Shown: positions 24,160 through 31,978 of the stretch, in pieces
How positions within the stretch are numbered: position 1 is the first letter of the stretch
How the letters are laid out: every line of letters starts with the position of its first letter
Assembly (NCBI GenBank): GCA_041745535.1
Contig: JBGTIS010000058.1
Location: forward strand, 27,592-91,591
Direction: 5' to 3'
Origin: JBGTIS01 sp041745535
GTDB taxonomy: Bacteria > Bacteroidota > Bacteroidia > Cytophagales > Cyclobacteriaceae
DNA: 64,000 nt
Notes under the pieces: generated by a model
What the model saw: only the letters and a program-made list of their open reading frames with translations
Told to the model about the DNA's origin: nothing
The model's database searches: none
Position numbers and translations under genes: made by a program

Positions 24160-25281
24160 ATGAACATTATCGCACAAATTGCCCGTTTTATGGTGGGTAT
24201 TCTATTTATTTTTTCAGGACTTATCAAAATCAACGATCCTGAGGGCACTGCCATTAAACTGGAAGAATATTTTGAAGTATTTGCTACTGATTTTGCTTCA
24301 TTTTTTACCATCTTCGTCCCGATTGCCCTTTTTCTTTCCGTTGTGTTGAGCGTGTTAGAGGTAGTATTGGGCGTAGCCGTTTTGCTTAATTACAGAATGC
24401 GCATTACTGCGTGGGTTTTGCTTGGGCTGATCGTTTTTTTTACTTTTCTCACTTTTTATTCAGCCTACTTTAATAAAGTAACCGATTGTGGTTGTTTTGG
24501 AGATGCCATTAAGCTAACTCCCTGGCAATCATTTATTAAGGACATTGTTTTACTGGTGTTTACGGTTATCATATTCATCTGGAAGGACAAATTTAAACCT
24601 GCTTTGTCATTAAAAAAGGCAGATATCGCCATCGGTGTGGTTACGGTGCTCAATATTGTGTTGGCCGTTTATGCCATCAGACACCTTCCTTTTATTGATT
24701 TCAGACCTTATAAAATTGGCAATAGTATCCCGCAACAGATGATGCCAGAGGAAGCGCCTATTATTGAATACGTTTTTATTAAAGACGGCAAGGAAGTACG
24801 ATCGCAAAAATATCTTTCTGCGGATGACGGGTATGAATACAAAAATTCAAGAACAATTAATGAAGATAAATCTATTCCTAAAATCACTGATTTTCAGGTG
24901 AGCAGTATTGAAGGAGATGATTTTACTGACCAAGCCATGCAGGGTAATAAATTATTCATAATTATTGTGGATGTGCAAAAGGCTGATGTCGAAGGCGCGG
25001 AAAAAATCGTCAATTTGCTGAAAAATATCCCAACTAATATTGAGGCAATGGTACTCACCGCGTCCGGGGAAAAGATTTTTGAACAGTATCGGCACGAGTG
25101 GCAGCTTTCTGTGCCTTATTATTATACCGATGCCACCGTATTGAAAGCCATGATCCGTGCTAATCCAGGACTAATGCTGATCCAGGACGGTGTAGTGAAA
25201 GGTAAGTGGCATCACAATGATATTCCTCAGGCAGAAACTATCAAAGATTTGGTAAACATCCCTGTTTCGTATGAGCAATAA
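24160..25281 (+). CDS. BT_3928 family protein (DoxX/MauE-like membrane domain plus thioredoxin-like domain)
   Basis: The 373-residue protein starts with a DoxX/MauE-type four-helix membrane domain (residues 1 to about 150), with FMVGILFIFSGLIKINDPEG, the ECF-like SVVLSVLEVVLGVAVLL, and the redox motif TDCGCFGDAIKLTPWQSF containing a CxC cysteine pair. One more helix follows at about 155. The C-terminal half (about 235-373) looks like a degenerate thioredoxin fold lacking a CxxC. NCBI-type naming for this Bacteroidota family is BT_3928. Its role is unknown; MauE-like proteins take part in disulfide handling. It lies between DUF1599 (20 bases) and aroK (24 bases), all cotranscribed. Confidence 0.85.
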   Translation: MNIIAQIARFMVGILFIFSGLIKINDPEGTAIKLEEYFEVFATDFASFFTIFVPIALFLSVVLSVLEVVLGVAVLLNYRMRITAWVLLGLIVFFTFLTFYSAYFNKVTDCGCFGDAIKLTPWQSFIKDIVLLVFTVIIFIWKDKFKPALSLKKADIAIGVVTVLNIVLAVYAIRHLPFIDFRPYKIGNSIPQQMMPEEAPIIEYVFIKDGKEVRSQKYLSADDGYEYKNSRTINEDKSIPKITDFQVSSIEGDDFTDQAMQGNKLFIIIVDVQKADVEGAEKIVNLLKNIPTNIEAMVLTASGEKIFEQYRHEWQLSVPYYYTDATVLKAMIRANPGLMLIQDGVVKGKWHHNDIPQAETIKDLVNIPVSYEQ

Positions 25282-25305
25282 CCTTTATTTAATATCCGGC
25301 AGTTT

Positions 25306-25806
25306 ATGAAAGTATTTTTAATTGGTATGCCAGGTTCGGGCAAAAGCACTTTGGGAAAGCAGTTGAGCAAAAAATTAAATAAACTTTTTATTGATCTGGA
25401 TGAAGAAATTGTAAATGCTGCCGGAATGAGTATCGCGGATATTTTTGACCAATCTGGTGAACCTTATTTTCGCGAACTTGAACATAGGTTATTGAAGGAA
25501 TCTATTAATCAACATCCCGATTTTGTAATGGCTACCGGCGGGGGAACGCCGTGTTTTTTTGATAATTTGAAAATAATGAAAGCAACAGGAAGAGTCGCTT
25601 TTATGAACACCGATTTACAAACCATAAAAAAAAGGCTTATTGACAGTGAAATAGAAAAACGACCCCTCCTGAAAGGATTAAGTCTGCAAAGCTTTGAAGA
25701 AGAATTCAATCAGAAATTTCGCAAACGCCTGGAAATTTACCAGCAGGCTCACCTTATTATTAATGAAAAGCAAACGATTCATGAAATTATAAGCCAACTG
25801 CTTTAA
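25306..25806 (+). CDS. aroK: Shikimate kinase
   Basis: The 166-residue P-loop kinase has Walker A GMPGSGKSTLGKQL at residues 7-20, the shikimate-binding DLDEEIV near 31, the PYFRELEHRLL segment with the conserved Arg near 57, the GGGTPCF loop near 79, and the LID arginine in EIEKRPLLKGL near 117. It phosphorylates shikimate at O3 with ATP in the chorismate pathway. The length is normal. It is last in the DUF1599-BT_3928-aroK run. Its stop abuts that of the convergent FadL-type gene with no gap, and no separate terminator hairpin was found there. Confidence 0.95.
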   Translation: MKVFLIGMPGSGKSTLGKQLSKKLNKLFIDLDEEIVNAAGMSIADIFDQSGEPYFRELEHRLLKESINQHPDFVMATGGGTPCFFDNLKIMKATGRVAFMNTDLQTIKKRLIDSEIEKRPLLKGLSLQSFEEEFNQKFRKRLEIYQQAHLIINEKQTIHEIISQLL

Positions 25807-27360
25807 TTAAAAAGCAAATCCTAAAGTTAAGTTAATATAGTTATTCTTTTTGTCGATATTGGCCACTGGTCCGAAACCATCGCTAAACACATATGGACTG
25901 ATAGAATCCTTTGAAGTTTGGTGTACCAAACTCAGATCCATAAAAAAGTTATTGAGCCGGAACCCTACCCCACCGGTAATAGAAGTTACTGAGCCGTCAA
26001 ACTCATTATTCTCATAAGGATTTCCCATTTGCGCATAGCCTGCTCTTAGCCGAAATTTGTCGTAACGAAATTCTCCTCCTACTCTTACATTTATCGCTGA
26101 AGCGTAAGCTCCCCGGATCACATCATTGTCAGATGAGAACTCATTATTATCAGAACGAAGGTTATTAGTCGCAAAATCAACCCATTCTACATCACCGGTG
26201 ATAAATCCATTTTTACCAAAAAAGTAGGTAGCGCCACCATTTACCCGCTGTGGAGTTTTCAAACGAAAATCATAATCATTGATAAGTACATCTGTTACTT
26301 CCTGATTTAGGGGTCTACCATCTTGTGAATAGGGATGTAGGTAATTATTCCAGTTAGCTACAATATTGTTAGAAAATCTTTCATTCAGGCTGTAGATTGT
26401 TGGACTACTATATGAAAGCCCAAATGTCAACTCATTAATGGGGCGGTAAATTATGCCTAAGTTCGCGTTAATGCCTGCACCAGTAAGCTGCCTGGTTTCA
26501 TTATACGTATAATCATCAATTATAGCATCATCGGCAGCAGGTCTTGTTTCGGTATAAACGCGTTTCTCTTCGTAATCAAGGGTTACAAATCCAATGGATG
26601 CTCCCAGATAAACCTTATCGTCAAAGTTACCCCCATAGGCAAAATTCCATTGCGTTTGTCCTCCATTTCGCGTTATTCTCTCTCTTTGGATAGCAGGGTC
26701 ATTTGGACTTACCGGGTTTAATTGAGTTTTATATATATCTAAAGTATCACCTGTTGCATTATCTGTTACTGGAACACCATTATCATCAAACCAAGGAACA
26801 AGATCAATCAGGTATGCATTGAAAAAGGCCTGGGTAATGCTACTTGCGTTATTAATTCCAATTCCATTATCAAGCTCATTATTACCTTTCTCAATCGCGT
26901 AATCTACAAAGTCATCAGTACCATTACGGCCTTCGTACGTAATGTCGCTGTTAAAATTATTGATTCGGTTCAGGCTAATGGCAAAAGAACCACCCCGCCA
27001 TTTACCGGGCACAATATCATCTTTCGAATTATTAAATACAATCCCTACATTCCCGATACCAAACCCGGCATCGTCATTTTCAGCGTTAGCGCCGAAATAA
27101 GTTGCTTTGGCATTAAAGAACTGCAACGAAGGGCTAATGGTAAACTCTGACTGATTATAAAAGCCTAAGCCTGCCGGATTACCAGAAGCCGCGCTTATAT
27201 CTCCCCCCAAAGAAGTTTGGGCACCGCCGATGCTCCACATGCGGGTACTTCCACCAATGGAAGTCTGACTGAATCTAAGTGCATCTTCTACATATTGAGC
27301 TTTTACCTGTAAGCCCAAAAAGGTAAAAACAGCACTTAAGAATATTACTGCTTTATTCAT
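25807..27360 (-). CDS. OmpP1/FadL/TodX family outer membrane transport protein
   Basis: The product from the ATG at 27360 is 517 residues. A signal peptide (AVIFLSAVFTFLGLQVKAQ) is followed by the FadL-type N-terminal plug region: ALRFSQTSIGGSTRMWSIGG, AQTSLGGDISAASGNPAGLG and FYNQSEFTISPSLQF. The rest shows the alternating strand pattern of a 14-stranded barrel and ends in a hydrophobic/aromatic strand with terminal Phe (YINLTLGFAF), the BAM insertion signal. Family members let hydrophobic compounds such as fatty acids cross the outer membrane; the substrate here is unknown. An upstream in-frame Met at 27381 precedes the signal awkwardly and was not chosen. Confidence 0.88.
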   Translation of the reverse strand: MNKAVIFLSAVFTFLGLQVKAQYVEDALRFSQTSIGGSTRMWSIGGAQTSLGGDISAASGNPAGLGFYNQSEFTISPSLQFFNAKATYFGANAENDDAGFGIGNVGIVFNNSKDDIVPGKWRGGSFAISLNRINNFNSDITYEGRNGTDDFVDYAIEKGNNELDNGIGINNASSITQAFFNAYLIDLVPWFDDNGVPVTDNATGDTLDIYKTQLNPVSPNDPAIQRERITRNGGQTQWNFAYGGNFDDKVYLGASIGFVTLDYEEKRVYTETRPAADDAIIDDYTYNETRQLTGAGINANLGIIYRPINELTFGLSYSSPTIYSLNERFSNNIVANWNNYLHPYSQDGRPLNQEVTDVLINDYDFRLKTPQRVNGGATYFFGKNGFITGDVEWVDFATNNLRSDNNEFSSDNDVIRGAYASAINVRVGGEFRYDKFRLRAGYAQMGNPYENNEFDGSVTSITGGVGFRLNNFFMDLSLVHQTSKDSISPYVFSDGFGPVANIDKKNNYINLTLGFAF

Positions 27361-27442
27361 TAGTTTTAATTTTATGGACAAAAAAATAGTGTAATAAACC
27401 CTATTGGCTAAGGTTCACTACACTACCAACGAAACTCTTTAA

Positions 27443-28753
27443 TTAGTTATTGCCACGTCTGCCTCCGGAAGAACCACTGCTTCTGCTTGGGCTGGGACTT
27501 GAATAACTATTGTTACTCCTGCTCGGGCTTGGGCTTGAATAGCTGTTATTGCTTCTGCTTGGACTGGAGTAGCTATTGCTATTACTCCTGCTTGGGCTAG
27601 GACTTGAATAACTGTTATTACTCCTGCTTGGGCGTGAATAATCTGAGTTAGACCGGTTACTGGGAGGGCTTGGTCTGCTATAAGTATTCCTGCTGTTGCT
27701 GTTACTGTAATTATCTCTGCTTCTGGTAGCAGGGGTAGTACTGTAACGGCTGCTGTTTGCATCTCTAGTAGTGTTACTGTTACTATACCTGGAAGAATTT
27801 CTGCTTGATCTGGAATAATATTCGTTCTGACTAGCATTAAAATCACGGTTGTCAAACCTTCTTCCCGAAGTAGATACTCTGCTACCGTTATTGGAACTTC
27901 CCTTAGAAGTAGAATTAGCACTCTGGCTTACCCGGCTGGTTCTTGTATACCGATCCCCAGTATTCACAGAGGTACCTACCAGAGATCCTCGTGAAGAAGA
28001 CCTGCCATATGAGTACCTGCGATTGTTTACAGATTCACCGTTATTTACTATAATTATATTGTTACGATAGCCGGGATAAAATCCGTTGTACAAACCGCTG
28101 TAATAACCATTATAGAAACCTCCACCCCAAGGGTTATGGAAACTATTAGAATAAAACGGATCGTATCCAAAACCGTAAGGTGAACCCCAGCTATTTCCAA
28201 AGCCAAAGCTTAACCCAATGTAAGGTCTTAAACGCCATGGAGATCTGTAACGGAACGAATTGTAATAAAACGGATCATATCCAAAACCATAAGGTGAGTA
28301 TCCACTAAAATAAGGATCATAGAAAGGACTTCCGAAACTAGAATAATAGGGAGAAGAATACATGAGGCTATTCCCGTAGAAATTTCCGTTATTTCTTACA
28401 CGGTTGTTGCCATAAGCGTCATTATACTGTGTATCTTCCCTTTCAAAATCTTCTACGTAATATTCTTCATTGTTTTCCTTGGTATTGTTATCAGCTTTAT
28501 AACTATTAACAATATCAGGGTTCACATTTTTGGAAGAAACACTTTGATCTTCGTATACATAATTACCTTTTGAAGAGTAATTAGCTTCCGCAGGCTTGTT
28601 TAACTCTTTGTAACTGATGGCCTTACGATCTGAAGCATTAAAATAAAGGGGATCATTTTCAGTAGACTGTGCCATCCGTTCAGATGAAACACAAGCTCCC
28701 AATCCAATAACGATCGTTAATAAAAATGTTGACGAGATAATACTAGTTTTCAT
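27443..28753 (-). CDS. Ser/Asn/Tyr-rich repeat lipoprotein
   Basis: The 436-residue protein has a lipoprotein signal with lipobox (LLTIVIGLGAC, Cys21) and no recognised domain. Residues about 120-200 are rich in Gly, Tyr, Phe, Pro and Ser (units such as GFGYDPFYYNSFRYR and SPYGFGYDPFYSNSF). The remainder is dominated by Ser, Arg and Asn, ending in near-identical repeats of NNSYSSPSPSRS. Similar Bacteroidota proteins are labelled vitellogenin II-like, by composition only. It should be anchored at the outer membrane or periplasm and be largely disordered; a surface-adhesive or matrix role is conceivable but unproven. A longer antisense-looking frame at 27439-27921 is only a repeat shadow. Confidence 0.78.
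   Translation of the reverse strand: MKTSIISSTFLLTIVIGLGACVSSERMAQSTENDPLYFNASDRKAISYKELNKPAEANYSSKGNYVYEDQSVSSKNVNPDIVNSYKADNNTKENNEEYYVEDFEREDTQYNDAYGNNRVRNNGNFYGNSLMYSSPYYSSFGSPFYDPYFSGYSPYGFGYDPFYYNSFRYRSPWRLRPYIGLSFGFGNSWGSPYGFGYDPFYSNSFHNPWGGGFYNGYYSGLYNGFYPGYRNNIIIVNNGESVNNRRYSYGRSSSRGSLVGTSVNTGDRYTRTSRVSQSANSTSKGSSNNGSRVSTSGRRFDNRDFNASQNEYYSRSSRNSSRYSNSNTTRDANSSRYSTTPATRSRDNYSNSNSRNTYSRPSPPSNRSNSDYSRPSRSNNSYSSPSPSRSNSNSYSSPSRSNNSYSSPSPSRSNNSYSSPSPSRSSGSSGGRRGNN
27482..27630 (-). repeat. Tandem 36-base coding repeat in the Ser-rich lipoprotein gene
   Basis: About four units of 33-36 bases, each containing a variant of GGGCTTGGACTTGAATAACT and ending TTACTCCTGC on the plus strand, encode the YSSPSPSRSNN repeats. 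Unit lengths stay multiples of three. High similarity between units suggests slippage or recombination and possible length variation between strains. Confidence 0.75.
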
Positions 28754-28822
28754 ATGATAATCCTCCTAATGGGTTATTTACTAAATTTATACGGCAAATT
28801 AACAAAATAGATTTAGAATAAA

Positions 28823-28830
28823 TAACTTTG
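28823..28830 (+). promoter_or_regulatory. Possible -7 promoter element before proS
   Basis: TAACTTTG fits TAnnTTTG and lies 72 bases before the proS start codon in an AT-rich gap. A TTG at the -33 spacing is not evident, so confidence is low. Confidence 0.35.
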
Positions 28831-28902
28831 TTCTGTCAATTATAATATCCATTTTGTAATAAAAAGGTACAAAATTTATACCAAATAAACAAAAAACTTA
28901 CA

Positions 28903-30378
28903 ATGAGTAAAGGACTCCCTACAAGAAGTGACGATTATTCTTTATGGTACAATGAGTTGGTTAAAAGAGCTGATTTAGCCGAAAATTCACCAGTACGTGG
29001 CTGTATGATTATTAAACCGTACGGATATTCAATATGGGAAAAAATGCAGTCAGAACTGGATAGAATGTTTAAAGAAACAGGGCACCAGAATGCATATTTC
29101 CCTATTTTTATCCCTAAATCATATTTGAGTAAAGAAGCCAAGCACGTAGAAGGATTCGCAAAAGAATGTGCCATTGTTACCCACCACAGGTTAAAACAAG
29201 CTGAGGATGGTAGCGTGGTGGTAGATCCTGACTCAAAACTGGATGAGGAACTTATTGTGAGGCCCACTTCTGAAACGGTAATCTGGAATTCATACAAAAA
29301 TTGGATACAGTCGTACCGCGACCTGCCTTTGTTGCTCAATCAGTGGGCCAATGTGGTACGATGGGAAATGCGAACCCGGCTTTTTCTCCGAACTTCAGAG
29401 TTTTTATGGCAGGAAGGCCATACGGCCCATGCCACTAAGGCTGAAGCCATTTCGGAGGCAGAACAAATGATGAACGTTTATGCGGAATTTGTAGAAGAAT
29501 TTATGGCTGTGCCGGTTATCCGCGGCATTAAAACTGCCAATGAGCGTTTTGCCGGTGCTGAAGAAACCTACTGTATAGAAACCCTAATGCAGGATGGAAA
29601 AGCTTTGCAGGCTGGTACATCCCATTTTCTGGGTCAGAATTTTTCTAAGGCATTTAATGTGCAATTTGCTAATAGAGAAGGCACTATGGATTACGTATGG
29701 GGTACTTCCTGGGGAGTAAGCACCCGGTTAATGGGAGCGCTTATTATGTCGCACTCCGACGACCAGGGACTGGTATTACCTCCTAAACTAGCGCCTGTTC
29801 AGGTAGTTATTGTGCCTATTTTCCGAACCGAAGAAGAACTGTCCGCAATTTCAGCAAAAGTGGATGAGATCAAAAAGAATTTTTCCGCAAAAGGTATTAC
29901 CGTAAAGTTTGATAACAGAGATACACAGAAACCAGGATGGAAATTCGCTGAATACGAATTAAAAGGTGTTCCTATTCGAATTGCTATTGGTCCACGCGAC
30001 CTCGAAAATGGAACCGTGGAAATTACCCGAAGAGATACCCGTGAAAAATCCATTTATGAAGTTAATGAAGGTTTAAGCGATGTAGTAGCTGACTTACTGG
30101 ATAAAATGCAAAAAAACATATTTGATGTAGCCAAAAAACACCTTGTTGAAAGCACTGTAAAGGTTGACACTTACGATGAGTTTAAAAAGATATTGGAAGA
30201 AAAAGGAGGTTTTTTATTGGCACACTGGGATGGGAGCAGCGAAACAGAAGAAAAAATAAAAGAAGAGACCAAAGCCACTATCCGGTGTATTTTACTTGAT
30301 AGTGAGCAGGAAGCAGGCAAATGCATCTACTCTGGAAAACCATCCTCTCAAAGAGTGCTTTTCGCAAAGGCCTATTAA
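28903..30378 (+). CDS. proS: Prolyl-tRNA synthetase, archaeal/eukaryotic type (ProS type 3)
   Basis: The 491-residue class II synthetase lacks the YbaK-like editing insertion of bacterial-type ProRS and has the extra C-terminal domain of the archaeal type ending in a conserved Tyr (FAKAY). Motif 1 lies around GCMIIKPYGYSIWEKMQ, motif 2 around LLLNQWANVVRWEMRTR with FLWQEGHTAH, and motif 3 around SWGVSTRLMGALIMSHSDDQG. An anticodon-binding domain (PVQVVIVPIFRTEEE) starts near 300. It charges tRNA-Pro in the cytoplasm. The ProS type 3 form is usual for Bacteroidota. It begins its own unit, divergent from the Ser-rich lipoprotein gene. Confidence 0.96.
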   Translation: MSKGLPTRSDDYSLWYNELVKRADLAENSPVRGCMIIKPYGYSIWEKMQSELDRMFKETGHQNAYFPIFIPKSYLSKEAKHVEGFAKECAIVTHHRLKQAEDGSVVVDPDSKLDEELIVRPTSETVIWNSYKNWIQSYRDLPLLLNQWANVVRWEMRTRLFLRTSEFLWQEGHTAHATKAEAISEAEQMMNVYAEFVEEFMAVPVIRGIKTANERFAGAEETYCIETLMQDGKALQAGTSHFLGQNFSKAFNVQFANREGTMDYVWGTSWGVSTRLMGALIMSHSDDQGLVLPPKLAPVQVVIVPIFRTEEELSAISAKVDEIKKNFSAKGITVKFDNRDTQKPGWKFAEYELKGVPIRIAIGPRDLENGTVEITRRDTREKSIYEVNEGLSDVVADLLDKMQKNIFDVAKKHLVESTVKVDTYDEFKKILEEKGGFLLAHWDGSSETEEKIKEETKATIRCILLDSEQEAGKCIYSGKPSSQRVLFAKAY

Positions 30379-30463
30379 ATTAGATATTCACAAAATAAAT
30401 CCCGATTTTAGAAAACTATTATGAAGTAATAAAACAGAAACCCTTAATAACAAAACAATTGTT

Positions 30464-30955
30464 ATGAGTTGGTTATTAATAAGTGCCCTCTTATCATTAG
30501 GGCTTTTGTTCTTTGTGCTGGAATTAATATTTGTACCCGGTACAACTGTGGTAGGTATTATCGGGGTCATTTTAACCCTAACCGGTATCTTTTTTTCTTT
30601 CCGGGATTTTGGGGTAACTTGGGGACTTATAATTACCGGCCTAACCATATTAGTGAATTTTGTTGCCCTGTTAGTTGCCCTGAAATCAAATACATGGGAG
30701 AAGTTGGGGCTTAAAAACACCAGCGTAGGCAGGGTTAACGATAACATTATTTATAATTTAAATGAAGGTGACATTGGTAAAACTATTTCTGCCTTGCGGC
30801 CATCTGGTAAGGTTGAATTCAAAGAGCAGTTAGTAGAAGCTAGTACCCATGGTGAATATGTGGATGCCGGGCATACAGTTCGTATTATTGAAATTCGTGA
30901 TAAAACTATATTTGTAGAAACTTTAAATAAATACCAGCAGCAATTTAAACCTTAA
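30464..30955 (+). CDS. NfeD-like membrane protein (short form)
   Basis: The 163-residue protein has two to three membrane helices in residues 1-75 (ISALLSLGLLFFVLELIFVPG, VGIIGVILTLTGIFFSF, LIITGLTILVNFVALLVAL) and a C-terminal OB-fold domain (about 85-155) with GDIGKTISALRPSGKVEF and the closing VIEIRDKTIFVETL pattern. This is the short NfeD1b form lacking the ClpP-like protease domain. Such proteins pair with flotillin/FloA in membrane microdomains. It starts a two-gene unit, with floA following after seven bases, which supports that role. Confidence 0.88.
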   Translation: MSWLLISALLSLGLLFFVLELIFVPGTTVVGIIGVILTLTGIFFSFRDFGVTWGLIITGLTILVNFVALLVALKSNTWEKLGLKNTSVGRVNDNIIYNLNEGDIGKTISALRPSGKVEFKEQLVEASTHGEYVDAGHTVRIIEIRDKTIFVETLNKYQQQFKP

Positions 30956-30962
30956 CCACACT

Positions 30963-31955
30963 ATGGATCAACTCTTGCTTTTAGCAATTATTATCGGGGG
31001 AATTATTCTGTTCTTTGTATTCCTCTACTTTATTCCCATAAATCTATGGATAACCGCTATTTTTTCGGGCGTAAAAGTTGGCTTGCTGGAACTTGTATTT
31101 ATGAGAATCAGGAAAGTTCCACCGGGTATTATCGTTCGAGAAATGATAACAGCCACCAAAGCAGGTTTAAATGTTACCATTGCTGAACTGGAAACCCATT
31201 ACCTGGCTGGCGGAAATGTTCCTACAGTAATTAAAGCCTTAATTTCAGCGGATAAAGCTAATATTAGACTCACCTTTCAACAAGCCACTGCTATTGATCT
31301 GGCCGGTCGTGATGTGTTTGAAGCGGTTCAGATTTCCGTAAACCCTAAAGTAATCAATACGCCCGAAGTATCGGCAGTAGCACAGGATGGCATCCAATTG
31401 ATGGCCAAGGCAAGGGTAACCGTAAGAGCTAATATTGAGCAATTGGTTGGTGGCGCCGGTGAAGAAACCATTCTGGCCAGGGTTGGGGAAGGTATTGTCA
31501 CCTCTATTGGCTCGGCCTTAGAATACGCCCAGGTACTAGAAAATCCTGATAAAATTTCAAAACTGGTGCTGGAGCGTGGCCTTGATGCAGGCACTGCTTT
31601 TACTATTCTTTCTATTGATATAGCAGATGTTAATGTTGGTACCAACATTGGCGCAAAACTACAGATTGACCAGGCCAATGCCGATTTAAAAGTAGCCGAG
31701 GCAAAAGCTGAAGAAAGACGCGCGATGGCACTTGCGTTTGAGCAGGAAATGAAAGCCAAGTCTCAGGAAGCAAGGGCCAAGGTGATAGAGGCGGAAGCTG
31801 AAATTCCAAAAGCCATAGCCGAAGCCTTTAACAGTGGGAAACTAGGGATTATGGATTATTATCGCATGCAAAACATCCAAGCTGATACCGATATGAGAAA
31901 ATCGATTTCCGATGAAGGGGAAACGGACAAAAAAGGAAGTAAAGTTGATGAATAA
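30963..31955 (+). CDS. floA: Flotillin-like protein FloA
   Basis: The 330-residue protein has an N-terminal hydrophobic hairpin (ILFFVFLYFIPINLWITAIFSG), a SPFH/PHB-like domain with KVPPGIIVREMITATKAGLN and ELETHYLAGGNVPTVIKALI, and a long Ala/Glu-rich coiled-coil region (AEAKAEERRAMALAFEQEMK and following). It scaffolds lipid microdomains on the cytoplasmic face, as in Bacillus FloA (about 330 residues). The C-terminal tail is shortened but charged (DEGETDKKGSKVDE). The NfeD-FloA order and seven-base spacing are the conserved arrangement. It converges with the WG-repeat gene across 23 bases. Confidence 0.93.
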   Translation: MDQLLLLAIIIGGIILFFVFLYFIPINLWITAIFSGVKVGLLELVFMRIRKVPPGIIVREMITATKAGLNVTIAELETHYLAGGNVPTVIKALISADKANIRLTFQQATAIDLAGRDVFEAVQISVNPKVINTPEVSAVAQDGIQLMAKARVTVRANIEQLVGGAGEETILARVGEGIVTSIGSALEYAQVLENPDKISKLVLERGLDAGTAFTILSIDIADVNVGTNIGAKLQIDQANADLKVAEAKAEERRAMALAFEQEMKAKSQEARAKVIEAEAEIPKAIAEAFNSGKLGIMDYYRMQNIQADTDMRKSISDEGETDKKGSKVDE

Positions 31956-31978
31956 AATTTCATCAATCGCCTAACTGA

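Noticed and set aside
27482..27630. Tandem repeat that could be taken for a CRISPR array
   Set aside because: Units are contiguous, without unique spacers, keep a multiple-of-three length and lie inside a coding frame for Ser/Pro repeats; no cas genes are present.
27439..27921. 160-codon reverse-strand frame over the repeat region
   Set aside because: It is a shifted frame of the Ser-rich lipoprotein gene, with a composition (Val/Ile/Thr/Ala periodicity) created by the repeat; the lipobox-bearing frame is the real one.
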